26,710 nt of DNA from DSM-111022 sp043424535 (lineage in GTDB: Bacteria; Bacillota; Bacilli; Lactobacillales; Aerococcaceae). Of the stretch, positions 6,657-15,551 are shown one piece after another. A program made the translations under genes and the position numbers. Where the stretch lies: contig JBHWOV010000155.1 in assembly GCA_043424535.1 (NCBI GenBank), positions 1-26,710 on the forward strand. The letters are read 5' to 3'. Each line of letters begins with the position of its first letter. Position 1 is the first letter of the stretch. Below the pieces are notes generated by a model that saw only the letters and a list, made by a program, of their open reading frames with translations, was not told the DNA's origin and did not search any database.

Positions 6657-8174
6657 TTACTCCTTTCTAGATATTAACTCTTTTGCTTTGGCAATCGCAA
6701 AACTTACTTCTGATTCTCTCAAAACAATTAATAAAACAAAATAGGTAACGGCTCCAATAATCACTGCCAGAACGAGTGAAATCAATGGCGAAGTCTGCGC
6801 TAGGAGAAAATCATAACTCCACAGACAGACCGCTCCCATAATCACTCCGGATACGGTTGCTTTTACCGCTGACTTGAAGAAGGACGACAAGTTCAAGCGT
6901 CCGACCTTATGACGGAGTTGGATTAATAATAAGAGCGACGTAACGGTGGAAGCAATACTGGATGCCAGCGACAGTCCCATCACGCCTAATGGTTTTGATA
7001 GTGTAATCGCTAAAACCACATTGATCACCACACCAAACATCGCATTACGCATTGGTGTCCTGGAATCATTCAAGGCATAGAAACTTCGTGACAAGACTTC
7101 ACGGAACGCATTTCCAATCATTCCGACCGCATAACCGATCAGTGATAATGCCGTTAATTTAATCGCTGTGTCATCGAAATTCCCACGACCGAAGAGAATA
7201 CCAACCACTTGTTCTGGGAAAATCATCGCCCCGACCGTAATCGGGAAGATAATTAAATAAATTAAACTGATCGATTGGGTGATAATCCCTTTAAATTCGG
7301 TAAAGCGTTTTTCAACCGCATAATCTGAAATAATCGGGAAAATAATACTCGATACCGATAAGGCAAAGACCCCTTGAACAAAGAATACTAATTGATACGA
7401 ATAATTCAAGGCCGAAATCGACCCCACCGCTAATTGTGACGATATCGTCCGATTCACGAGCACATTGATCTGATTGACCGAGGTCCCGATCATCACCGGC
7501 AAGGCAATTTGAATCAATTTATACAAATAGGGATTCTTACTATCGAATACGCGTTGATAGCGGAAACCGTGCTTTCGGGCGGCTGGCACAATGAAGAACA
7601 ATTGACTCAATGTCGCCAAACTATATGAAATTCCGAGAACGACCGGATCCGTATAATAAGCGACGATAATCCCAATAATAATCGTCAAATTCAGTGGAAT
7701 CCCGACGAGCGCCGGTGTAATAAAGTTCCGCTGTTGTTGCAGATAACTATTGAAAATCGTCACCATTGATGTAAAGAACATACTGAAGAGAACCATCCGC
7801 GTCAATTCAATTGTCAAACTCAAACGTTGCCCGTAAAATCCAGACGCAAATAGTTTCACTAATTCTTCTGAGAAAATAAAGCCAAAGAAAAATAGAAATG
7901 CCGTAAATACCAAAATATGATTGATTACATTATTTGTATAATGTAGCGAGGCTTTATCGCCTTCTTTTTTACGGACTTGACTGTAAATTGGAATAAAACT
8001 CGTTGAAATACCGATAATTACGAAGTCATACAGTACTTCAGGAATCGATAGTGCTACTAAATACGCATCACTGACCACTGACGCCCCGAAGAAATAAGAT
8101 AGAACGATATTTCGCGCAAAGCCAAAGAGCTTGGCAATGATCGTCAGCAAAATAACTAAAATTGTTGTTTTCAT
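6657..8174 (-). CDS. murJ: MurJ/MviN-type lipid-linked oligosaccharide flippase
   Basis: This 505-residue polytopic membrane protein has about 14 hydrophobic segments and belongs to the MOP superfamily. The N terminus (KLFGFARNIVLSYFFGAS) and the internal SRSFYALNDSRTP motif are characteristic of MurJ/MviN, not of the usual PST-type Wzx. MurJ flips lipid II in peptidoglycan synthesis. In this position, between glycosyltransferase genes and with no other Wzx in the locus, it most likely flips the polysaccharide repeat unit. It could instead be the cell's MurJ relocated into the operon; whether another murJ exists elsewhere would decide. It lies 10 nt after the preceding gene, with AGGT before the ATG. 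Confidence 0.88.
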   Translation of the reverse strand: MKTTILVILLTIIAKLFGFARNIVLSYFFGASVVSDAYLVALSIPEVLYDFVIIGISTSFIPIYSQVRKKEGDKASLHYTNNVINHILVFTAFLFFFGFIFSEELVKLFASGFYGQRLSLTIELTRMVLFSMFFTSMVTIFNSYLQQQRNFITPALVGIPLNLTIIIGIIVAYYTDPVVLGISYSLATLSQLFFIVPAARKHGFRYQRVFDSKNPYLYKLIQIALPVMIGTSVNQINVLVNRTISSQLAVGSISALNYSYQLVFFVQGVFALSVSSIIFPIISDYAVEKRFTEFKGIITQSISLIYLIIFPITVGAMIFPEQVVGILFGRGNFDDTAIKLTALSLIGYAVGMIGNAFREVLSRSFYALNDSRTPMRNAMFGVVINVVLAITLSKPLGVMGLSLASSIASTVTSLLLLIQLRHKVGRLNLSSFFKSAVKATVSGVIMGAVCLWSYDFLLAQTSPLISLVLAVIIGAVTYFVLLIVLRESEVSFAIAKAKELISRKE

Positions 8175-8184
8175 ATTTTACCTA

Positions 8185-9117
8185 CTATCTAGCCTGCATG
8201 AAGGCATCAATCGCTTCGACAATTCCAGATTCACGAATAATTTTGTCCCAAGCTAAGGACGATGGATCATCAATTTCTTCAAATGGATATTGACGAACCG
8301 CATCAAAATCAATGATTGGATTTTGATCGTCGAAATAATAAAATGACCCACCCATTTGGGCTTCATAATCGCGGACCCATTCATAATCCGTACTTAAAAT
8401 ATCCAAACCTAAAGCCGTATATTCCAATAATTTCGTGGATGTTTGCTTATTGAATGGAAATTCATCCGGAATAAAATTAATCCCATATTGATATTGCGCT
8501 AAAATCCCTGGAATTTCTTGATATGGTTGGCGTCCCAAGAAATGGAGATTGTGATAATCACTATAACGCGTCTGAATCGCTTCATCCGCATCGCCGATTA
8601 AATACAATTCTTCATTGGGATAATCCTTGAAATAATCCAGCAATGTCGTAATTTGGCGCTCGTCTGAGACGACCCCGACATACACATAACCAGAGCGTTC
8701 CTCAGCGAGTGGCTGATTCAAGAATCCTTCACTAACGCCCATATCACGGAAATGATATGGGACGCCATCAGTGAAGTTCATTTGTTCCTGAATATAAGTA
8801 TTGAGAAAAATACGCAAATCCGGTTTAGGATTGAGTCGCTTCTTTAAACGATCCTTGATCTTTGGCATTCGCCCCGTCGATAAGGATAAATATTCATGAA
8901 TTAACATTTGGTGGGGCTGTAAATCTTGGCGTTTAACACCGCCAAATCCTTTGAATTCCCAAATCACATCATAATCTGCATAATTGATTGTTTCATCGGA
9001 TAAGGTTTGAGAATCCACCGCCCGGTAATCAGGCAGATTATTAAAATACGTCACATAGGCTTCGATTTCAGGTAAGTAAGCCTGATTACTTCGCACGAAT
9101 AAAATGCTTGTTGTCAT
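8185..9117 (-). CDS. Diverged GT-B-like glycosyltransferase, capsule locus
   Basis: This protein of about 310 residues has no transmembrane segment. The second half has a GT4-like Rossmann pattern: GYVYVGVVSDERQ, then LYLIGDAD, LHFLGRQPYQEIPGILAQYQYGINFIP, then TSTKLLEYTALGLDILST, where the K-x-x-E-Y-x-A-x-G pattern matches the nucleotide-binding region of GT-B enzymes. The N-terminal half is diverged and not recognised. Three in-frame ATGs lie at 9126, 9120 and 9117. AAAGGATGG overlaps the first, so the second or third is the likely start; 9117 is used here. The predicted role is adding one sugar to the lipid-linked repeat. The donor is unknown and the family assignment rests only on the C-terminal pattern. 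Confidence 0.72.
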   Translation of the reverse strand: MTTSILFVRSNQAYLPEIEAYVTYFNNLPDYRAVDSQTLSDETINYADYDVIWEFKGFGGVKRQDLQPHQMLIHEYLSLSTGRMPKIKDRLKKRLNPKPDLRIFLNTYIQEQMNFTDGVPYHFRDMGVSEGFLNQPLAEERSGYVYVGVVSDERQITTLLDYFKDYPNEELYLIGDADEAIQTRYSDYHNLHFLGRQPYQEIPGILAQYQYGINFIPDEFPFNKQTSTKLLEYTALGLDILSTDYEWVRDYEAQMGGSFYYFDDQNPIIDFDAVRQYPFEEIDDPSSLAWDKIIRESGIVEAIDAFMQAR

Positions 9118-9161
9118 CATTACCATCCTTTGTCTATTTCTTCAGCTTGTTTCGCTGAAGA

Positions 9162-10733
9162 TTATTCCTCGACTGAATGTAATTCAGCAGGGGCGATCGG
9201 TTCAGCCATATCTGGCGCAACATAACCGCTCGGTACATACCATTTTGGTTTTTCCGCTAATGTTGGCGGTGTCGCTGTTTCTGGCTCCCGAATCACAGGT
9301 GTATTATTAAATTCCACCGTTTGATATTTCGGTTCACTAAATGGACCTCGTAATAAACTGTTTTCTGATTCCTTGCTGTCTTCCTTCAAAATAACGACAG
9401 AATCATTGAAAATACCTGTCGCATTGGTGACGAGTTTACCTGGCAATTTATCAAATAAAACATTGTGATAAGTCGCTGCGACCGAGTCACCATAACTTGA
9501 ACCAATCGGGGCCGCTTGACCATTAATCGTTAAATATTTAATCGTTGAGTCATACATATCGAAACGGTTGAATCCAGTAATATTATCATCGCGTTCCTTC
9601 TCAGTATAATATAACCCATGAACGACGCCATTTCTACCCCATGGAGTCATTTCCATGTCGAGATTGTAGGTCCGTTCCTTCAATTCACCATTGACACCCG
9701 CTGCGATGAAATAATCTTTGGCACGGGTCGTAATATTATCCGCATTCCAATACACATTTCCTGCCATACTCTCCACGTGGAAAGTCGTTTCATAATCTAA
9801 AAATGTTGAATTAGTAATATTGACGGTGGTGTTTTTATCTTCGAGCCAATTGTCGACATTTTGGTCTTGAATCGTCCCATTTTCTAGCACAACCCCAATC
9901 CAAGCAGTATAACTTGGATCACGCGGTGAGACTTTACCATTGGCAATGACATCATCGATATTAATCACCGCATCGGTATCATGTCCCCCGAAATAAAAGG
10001 CCATTCCGAAACTGTCGGTAATATCATCCCCGCCGACATCGTCGATTTGAATATGTTGGATGTCGACATTTTCATAGTCATGAATCGAGAGTGTATAACC
10101 CCCATACATATGTCTAAAGTTTGTATCGGTAACGACAATATCTTTGGCTCCTTCGATATAGAAGCCTCTTTGTAATGGGGTATTGTAAACATCTTCAGGT
10201 ACTTCCATCGTGAAATATAAGTCTTGCGCATTGCGTGACCCATCGACAGTAATCCCTTCAATTTTGACACCGGAATTTCTTTCTGCCATGTGTAATTTTA
10301 AGACAAAATGTTCATTCATCGGCGCCACTTCTGGATGGAGCGGTTTGATAACTGCTCCATCCTCACCTTGAATGTGGAGGCCTTTCAATTCGCGACCTTC
10401 AATCACATAAGGTGCATCTAGATAATATTCACCAGCTGGAACGACTAATCGAATCGGTTGTTCGGCAGCCATTTTCAATGCTTCTTCGAAGGCTGCAGAA
10501 TCATCCACCGTGTCATTCGGTGTGGCATTTAAATCATCAACGAGATTCACTTCGAGTGTTCTCGATCTCTCCAATGCTGGGATTGACAGAGACTCGACCG
10601 CTTCATCACGCGGTTCCACATAGGCATCTTCATGGGTTGGATACACTAAATTCTCATCCTTCGTAAAGAAATCTAGGAATGGTAATTGAAATGCTGTTAG
10701 AATCATAACGATACTCATTAAGATAGTTTTCAT
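9162..10733 (-). CDS. Secreted right-handed beta-helix protein (pectate-lyase-3-like)
   Basis: This 523-residue protein starts with a hydrophobic segment (about 3-23) that lacks a clear Ala-X-Ala cleavage site, so it may be secreted or stay membrane-anchored. From residue 62, NLVDDLNATPNDTVDDSAAF, then RLVVPAGEYYL and LHIQGEDGAVI, match the entry of pectate-lyase-superfamily beta-helices. About 300 residues of strand-rich repeats follow (GVKIEGITVDGS, IVVTDTNFRHM, VDIQHIQIDDVGGDDITDS). The last 60 residues are proline-rich and probably extended. Known relatives cleave or epimerise uronic-acid or other polysaccharides, so a lyase, hydrolase or epimerase acting on the product of this locus is plausible. 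The catalytic residues cannot be assigned by eye. AAAGGA precedes the ATG, and it lies inside the operon between the CapN-like SDR and the GT-B gene. Confidence 0.8.
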   Translation of the reverse strand: MKTILMSIVMILTAFQLPFLDFFTKDENLVYPTHEDAYVEPRDEAVESLSIPALERSRTLEVNLVDDLNATPNDTVDDSAAFEEALKMAAEQPIRLVVPAGEYYLDAPYVIEGRELKGLHIQGEDGAVIKPLHPEVAPMNEHFVLKLHMAERNSGVKIEGITVDGSRNAQDLYFTMEVPEDVYNTPLQRGFYIEGAKDIVVTDTNFRHMYGGYTLSIHDYENVDIQHIQIDDVGGDDITDSFGMAFYFGGHDTDAVINIDDVIANGKVSPRDPSYTAWIGVVLENGTIQDQNVDNWLEDKNTTVNITNSTFLDYETTFHVESMAGNVYWNADNITTRAKDYFIAAGVNGELKERTYNLDMEMTPWGRNGVVHGLYYTEKERDDNITGFNRFDMYDSTIKYLTINGQAAPIGSSYGDSVAATYHNVLFDKLPGKLVTNATGIFNDSVVILKEDSKESENSLLRGPFSEPKYQTVEFNNTPVIREPETATPPTLAEKPKWYVPSGYVAPDMAEPIAPAELHSVEE

Positions 10734-10770
10734 ATGTTTCCTTTCGTTTGAATAAGATGCCTGTCATTCG

Positions 10771-11634
10771 TTACATTACACGTACGAATTCGAAGGCATC
10801 TTTGAGTGATTTCTTTCGGTATTGATTGTCAAAATAAACCAATGACTCATCATAAGAAATCCCGCCAAAGAGTTTGACCAGGAGATTATTGCGCCGTAAT
10901 ACTTGAATAAACGGATTCGCAACACGCGTGAGTTTCAATGATTTATCTCGGTAATACGCAATCAGGCTTAATAATTCTACCGTACTAATAACTTGATCAT
11001 CTTGAGGCAAATAAACCCCACCGGCGCGTTCTTCAATCATCATTAAGATTAAATATGCGAGATTATCAATATAGAGGAAGCCTTGCTTGCTGTCTTGATA
11101 AATATTAGGAAATACAGGTAATTTGTCGGCCAATTTGACAAAAGTATCAATATAATTGCCCGGACAATTTAAACCATAAATACTTGGTGGCCGAATAATT
11201 GATAAGACGAAGGAATCATCTTCCAATTCTTGTAGTAATTGTTCGGCCTTCAATTTACTTTTACCATAATCATTTTCTGGATTGAGTGGCGTATCGAGGG
11301 TAATGACATTGCCATTTGGCAATTTTTTACCTTCACCATAAACGCCCATCGTACTCATAAAGATAAAATGACCCACGCCTTGTTCCTTGGCACGTTTCGC
11401 AATGCGGTAAGGCAATTGGGCATTGACTTGATCATAATCTTCCGCGGTGATCGCTTTATCCTTCGTATGGACAATGGCCGCCACATGGAAGATCGCGTCA
11501 TAAGAAGAAAAGTCCGCAGTTTCATACTCATTGCCACGGACATCCATTTCTTCAACTGTGTGCCCCGCTTCTTCTAATATACGGCGCACATTAGTACCAA
11601 CATAACTGCCAGCTCCAGTAATTAAAATATGCAT
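10771..11634 (-). CDS. CapN-like SDR, NAD(P)-dependent sugar epimerase/reductase (copy 1)
   Basis: This 287-residue extended/atypical SDR has GAGSYVG at 7-13 (dinucleotide binding), FHVAAIVHTK at 49-58, MST at 93-95 and the catalytic Y123/K127 in DYGKSKLKAEQLL. A substrate-domain signature IRPPSIYG is followed by CPGNY. The overall pattern resembles staphylococcal CapN proteins, which reduce the 4-keto group of CapD's product to give UDP-D-FucNAc. The analogous role here would be a 4-keto reduction yielding a 6-deoxy-HexNAc donor; the stereochemistry cannot be told. It is a paralogue of the gene at 17406-18263, with catalytic residues at the same positions. AGAGG precedes the ATG. Confidence 0.85.
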   Translation of the reverse strand: MHILITGAGSYVGTNVRRILEEAGHTVEEMDVRGNEYETADFSSYDAIFHVAAIVHTKDKAITAEDYDQVNAQLPYRIAKRAKEQGVGHFIFMSTMGVYGEGKKLPNGNVITLDTPLNPENDYGKSKLKAEQLLQELEDDSFVLSIIRPPSIYGLNCPGNYIDTFVKLADKLPVFPNIYQDSKQGFLYIDNLAYLILMMIEERAGGVYLPQDDQVISTVELLSLIAYYRDKSLKLTRVANPFIQVLRRNNLLVKLFGGISYDESLVYFDNQYRKKSLKDAFEFVRVM

Positions 11635-11682
11635 AATAACCTCTGCTTTCTACAATTGAATGGCCCTCGGGATGCGCAGAAA

Positions 11683-12840
11683 TTACGCACGCCCCGCCTG
11701 TTCAATCAGTTGATTGCGATTTTCATGAACTTTTTGATTCAGTATTTTCTTATCAAAATGGGTCACGACATATTCGCGCCCTTTACGGCCCATTTCCTCC
11801 GCCTCTTCAGGATGTTGAATCATCCATTCGACAGCTTCAGTGAGCTCTTGGCTATTTTCCTTTTCCACAATGAGCCCTGTTTCTCCAGGAATCATCGCTT
11901 CCGTTGGACCCGGAATATTCGTGGTAACGACTGGCACGGCCATCGCTTCCGCTTCGATAATCACCGTTCCGAACCCTTCACGATAACTCGGTAGGACGAA
12001 GAGATCCATCGCCGCATAAAATTGTTCAACTTGCGTAATACGTCCCGGATAGAGAATCCGTTCTTCTTCGAGTGACCAGCGATAAGTTGGATCTTGTTCG
12101 ATCTTCCCATCTTCAAAGTCCCCCGCAATCATCACATAGAGATTGGGGTATTTCGGAATCAGCGTTTCAAGCATCTCCAATAATTCATAAATCCCTTTGT
12201 CTTTGGTAATCCGTCCGATGAAGCCGATGAAGAAAGCATCTTCGGGAATATTATAGCGTTGGCGAATATGTTGACGCCATTCATCTTTGCGGGAAATATC
12301 GAATTGTTCTAAATCGACCCCACTGGCACTCCCATGCCAAACGACATCGCTTTTATCTTCACCGTAAAGCCCTTCTTCCCGACTAAATTTGAGATTCCCA
12401 TAACTATCGGGTTGGATATGTGTCGAGAGACGGCACACTAATTTCTCAATCGATTTGAAGACAAAGCGCGAGAAGCCTTTTTGTGAGACATAATAAATGC
12501 CCCATTGACAATAGAGTCGCACGGGAACACCAGCTAAAAATGCCGCAATCGAGGCATAGAGTGAGGCGTTCGGTGTCGAATATTGAACGAGGTCAAAATC
12601 TTCTTCCTTGAAGAAGCGATACATTTCATAAATGGTGCGGATCCCTTTGAAATTGACACCGCGGTCCATTCCAATCGGGAAGAAGCGAATACCATCCGCT
12701 AATCGCTCTTGAAAGCCGTCATCATAATCTGAAACAATGGTCACTTCATAGTCATCGACGGCTGCCATATAAGTATAATAATCAACCGCAAAGGACTCCA
12801 CCGTCTTAGAGATGGTTGTTATTGCACAGACCTTTTTCAT
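11683..12840 (-). CDS. Family 4 (GT-B) retaining glycosyltransferase
   Basis: This 385-residue protein is the standard length for GT4. The N-terminal acceptor domain includes VQYSTPNASLYASIAAFLAG (85-104) and VWHGSASGVDLEQF (167-180). The donor domain begins with FIGFIGRITKDKG (204-216). The catalytic E-x7-E motif is seen as E288-GFGTVII-E296 in YREGFGTVIIEAEAMAVPVV. It should act at the cytosolic membrane face on the undecaprenyl-linked primer. The pattern is similar to capsule GTs that add the second sugar, but the donor is unknown. It lies 2 nt after the GT-C-like gene, so translation is coupled. Confidence 0.92.
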   Translation of the reverse strand: MKKVCAITTISKTVESFAVDYYTYMAAVDDYEVTIVSDYDDGFQERLADGIRFFPIGMDRGVNFKGIRTIYEMYRFFKEEDFDLVQYSTPNASLYASIAAFLAGVPVRLYCQWGIYYVSQKGFSRFVFKSIEKLVCRLSTHIQPDSYGNLKFSREEGLYGEDKSDVVWHGSASGVDLEQFDISRKDEWRQHIRQRYNIPEDAFFIGFIGRITKDKGIYELLEMLETLIPKYPNLYVMIAGDFEDGKIEQDPTYRWSLEEERILYPGRITQVEQFYAAMDLFVLPSYREGFGTVIIEAEAMAVPVVTTNIPGPTEAMIPGETGLIVEKENSQELTEAVEWMIQHPEEAEEMGRKGREYVVTHFDKKILNQKVHENRNQLIEQAGRA

Positions 12841-12842
12841 GG

Positions 12843-14033
12843 TTATTTCAACTCACTTTCTCGCTTCTCTCTTGTCTTTTTGATGATAATATTTACAAAA
12901 ATAATGATAAATAGCACCCAAGTAATCGGACGCAAACGTGTCGCCGTTCCGACATTATCATTTGAGAAGGCAATGAAACCATTCCAAACTAAGGCATGAA
13001 TCAGCAGGACACCATCTTGATAATCGATATAATGACGATTTCTAATTAAGTACCCGAGGAGAATCACCATTGGGATCGATTCAATGAAGAATACAATCAA
13101 TGTACTGAAACCTGAAATATGCCATGGCAGAGGCCCAATCAAATTCCCGATATAACTATGAATATAACGGAAAATAAAAACGATAAAATTCGGCGTAATT
13201 AAGTTAATATTCATTTGACTCCCTGCCTCGATATATTCAATCGCGCTGAAACGGTATTCTAATCCGTCACGCAATGACTTCTCGACAATTGGCAGATCGA
13301 CGTCAATTAAGAATGTATAGTAAAAGACAAACACCACACCGACAATTGCGATGAATAACCAGAGACGGTCATTGGCCTTCAAGATGCGGTGAACATAGAC
13401 AATCAATGCGGAGACAATAAATGACACGAGAATATATCCTCTAAATTGTCCCAGGAAATACAAGCTCACAATGAGCATAAAACCATTGAAAACCACCCAA
13501 TCGCGATTGAGATGGATTTTCAATACATAATACAAACTAATCACATAGAGAGCATAAATCCAAATGTCACGCAGGATGGAAATATGCACATTCATTTGTA
13601 AACTCAAATAGAAAGTAAACATCAAGATCAGCGTGCTCTTCGCATTATATAAGCTCGAAGCCGCTTCTGACCCGATATGTGGCTCTTCCTCGACGAAGAT
13701 CAATTCAACAATCTTCGTACTAAATAATAATAAGAAGAAATAGCCGATGAGATTAAATAAACGAACCATAAACACATCATTGACCCCAGTCAGCCGTATC
13801 ACAAGGGCTGATAAGAGCGGGAAAATGGATGTCCGAATCCAAGGCAGACCTCTTAAAATATTTTGAATCTGTTCCCAGTAGAAGGCACCATCATCCCCAC
13901 CACCAAATAATTGCAGTGTGATGCCATTATTTCCTTGGCGTGTCGCAAGAAAATAGACCGCGACATTAATAAAAAAGGCAACACCTATCGAAAATAAAAA
14001 GGTCAATAAATAGGAAATTTGTTTCTTACTCAT
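12843..14033 (-). CDS. Polytopic GT-C-like membrane protein, candidate polymerase (Wzy)
   Basis: This protein of about 396 residues has roughly 10-12 hydrophobic segments. After the first segment an outer loop carries FGGGDDGAFYWEQIQNILRG (D47/D48), followed by FPLLSALVIRLTGV and VRLFNLIG. This arrangement is typical of GT-C enzymes, where an acidic pair in the first extracytoplasmic loop is catalytic. No other Wzy-like protein occurs in the locus, so it is the best polymerase candidate. A side-chain GT-C or an oligosaccharyl-transfer enzyme is an alternative. The frame opens at a TTG (14057), but AAAGGGG before the ATG at 14033 and less overlap with cpsB support the shorter form. It overlaps the cpsB stop region and is co-transcribed with it. 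Confidence 0.75.
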   Translation of the reverse strand: MSKKQISYLLTFLFSIGVAFFINVAVYFLATRQGNNGITLQLFGGGDDGAFYWEQIQNILRGLPWIRTSIFPLLSALVIRLTGVNDVFMVRLFNLIGYFFLLLFSTKIVELIFVEEEPHIGSEAASSLYNAKSTLILMFTFYLSLQMNVHISILRDIWIYALYVISLYYVLKIHLNRDWVVFNGFMLIVSLYFLGQFRGYILVSFIVSALIVYVHRILKANDRLWLFIAIVGVVFVFYYTFLIDVDLPIVEKSLRDGLEYRFSAIEYIEAGSQMNINLITPNFIVFIFRYIHSYIGNLIGPLPWHISGFSTLIVFFIESIPMVILLGYLIRNRHYIDYQDGVLLIHALVWNGFIAFSNDNVGTATRLRPITWVLFIIIFVNIIIKKTREKRESELK

Positions 14034-14044
14034 AATGCCCCTTT

Positions 14045-14818
14045 CTAGCGAAACCAAGGAAGTTTAAAGAAAGATTTTCGCTTCTTCTTACGTTGTGGTA
14101 TCGGTGCATCGATGACTTCACCATTTAACAATTTAATGGAATTTTTAACGAAAAATGCCGCTTTTTCTTGTGAATAATCTTGTTGAATCGTTTGAAATGC
14201 TTCTTGAATATGGAAGCTGCGATTCTCGACATTATGCGCATCCGATGCGATAAAATGCACCAAGTCCAAATCAATAAACTCACGGCAAATGGCGCTTTCC
14301 TCTGGGTCACTGATGGCTTTCGCTGTTAATTGAGCGAGGGCACCATGTTCCACCCATTCCGCCAAAATATTCATATCATCGACTAAAGTTTGTTGTTTCT
14401 CCACATGCGCGATCACCGGTGTATAGCCCATTTCAATAACAGCTGATACGATGTCAGACGCATTACTCGGTAATTTCCGCGACGGGAATTCCATCAAATA
14501 ATATTGTCCGTTCGGATCAAGTGATAAGACCTGATTATCTAATAATTCATCAATGAAATGGTCAGTCACATGAATTTCTTGTGACGGCAATACTTGAAGT
14601 GGAATTTGTTCTTGGTCTAGAAAAGCTTGCACTTCTTCTGTCAATTCAATGATCATGTCTTTTTTATTGAACCAATTCAATTTACGATAATGTGGCGTCG
14701 CAATCAGATGGGTAATCCCTTCTTGGACTGCCAACTCAGCCATCGCGCGGACATCTTCATAGTCAGCCGCGCCATCATCAATCCCTGGTAAAATATGGGA
14801 ATGCATATCTACAAACAT
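14045..14818 (-). CDS. cpsB: CpsB/Wzh PHP-type protein-tyrosine phosphatase
   Basis: This 257-residue protein has the manganese-dependent PHP fold of CpsB/YwqE. MHSHILPGIDDGA at 5-17 supplies H6, H8 and D14/D15. ATPHY follows at about 40-44, AHVEK near 138, and SDAHN near 200 supplies the C-terminal metal ligands. The length is normal. It removes phosphate from the C-terminal tyrosines of the CpsD kinase and so sets chain length and output. It directly follows cpsD copy 1, with AAGGTGAG before the ATG. It is the only such phosphatase for the two CpsC/CpsD pairs in the window, so it may serve both. The C terminus is strongly basic (RKKKRKSFFK), which may help membrane association. Confidence 0.93.
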   Translation of the reverse strand: MFVDMHSHILPGIDDGAADYEDVRAMAELAVQEGITHLIATPHYRKLNWFNKKDMIIELTEEVQAFLDQEQIPLQVLPSQEIHVTDHFIDELLDNQVLSLDPNGQYYLMEFPSRKLPSNASDIVSAVIEMGYTPVIAHVEKQQTLVDDMNILAEWVEHGALAQLTAKAISDPEESAICREFIDLDLVHFIASDAHNVENRSFHIQEAFQTIQQDYSQEKAAFFVKNSIKLLNGEVIDAPIPQRKKKRKSFFKLPWFR

Positions 14819-14827
14819 GTTCTCACC

Positions 14828-15550
14828 TTAATTTCCATAATATTCGCCGTAACTATATTCTTCGTGTTCACCTTTGACGGCATTTAAAACATAACCGAGA
14901 ATATTTGCGTCGACGGCATCTAATTTTTCTTTTGTCTGTCGAATCGTATTTTTCGTCGTGTAATTATAACGGACGACAACGACCACACCGTCTACTTGGG
15001 ATGCGATAATTTGGCTATCCGTTACCGGTAGAACAGGTGGTGTATCATAAATAATTAAATCGAAATAATCTTCTAAACGTCGCATTAAAAATTGCATCCG
15101 TTTGGAAGCTAAGAGTTCCGCCGGATTGGGCGGAATTGGACCGGTTGGTAGTAAATATAAATTCGAATTCGGTCCTTGCATAATAATATTATTTAAATTC
15201 GTGATTTCTGTCTTCGATGCCAAAATCGTCGATAAGCCCGTGTCATTGGACACATTGAATGTCCGATGCAACATCGGTTTACGTAAGTCCGCATCGACGA
15301 AGAGGACGCGCTTCTCCATTTGCGAATAAACACTCGCTAAATTTGAAGAAATAGTCGATTTCCCTTCAAATGGCATACTTGAAGTCACTAAGAATGATTT
15401 AACATTTTTGTCTACTCCAGAGAACTCAATATTCGTCCGGATATTACGAAATTCTTCTGCGGTGACCGAATTCGGTTGCAGATGCGTAATCAAGGAAGCC
15501 CCTTTTTTCTGTTCTGTTAATTTTCGATTATGACGATGTCTTTTAAGCAT
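14828..15550 (-). CDS. cpsD: CpsD/Wze BY-kinase (copy 1)
   Basis: This cytosolic tyrosine autokinase of about 240 residues has EEFRNIRTNIEF (32-43), Walker A SSMPFEGKST (57-66), Walker A' VLFVDADLRKP and Walker B LIIYDTPP. Its C-terminal tyrosine cluster is EEYSYGEYYGN, the autophosphorylation tail. It needs the membrane protein CpsC as activator. The frame extends upstream to 15574, but GGAGG nine nt before the ATG at 15550 and the CpsC stop at 15552-15554 fix this start. The stop and start are separated by one base (TAATATG), giving tight coupling. Copy 2 is at 18335-19072. Confidence 0.95.
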   Translation of the reverse strand: MLKRHRHNRKLTEQKKGASLITHLQPNSVTAEEFRNIRTNIEFSGVDKNVKSFLVTSSMPFEGKSTISSNLASVYSQMEKRVLFVDADLRKPMLHRTFNVSNDTGLSTILASKTEITNLNNIIMQGPNSNLYLLPTGPIPPNPAELLASKRMQFLMRRLEDYFDLIIYDTPPVLPVTDSQIIASQVDGVVVVVRYNYTTKNTIRQTKEKLDAVDANILGYVLNAVKGEHEEYSYGEYYGN

Positions 15551-15551
15551 A

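Noticed and set aside
10081..10175. Plus-strand open frames inside the beta-helix gene and others such as 1696-1893 and 994-1287.
   Set aside because: They are antisense shadows of strongly supported minus-strand genes and carry no ribosome binding sites or family motifs.
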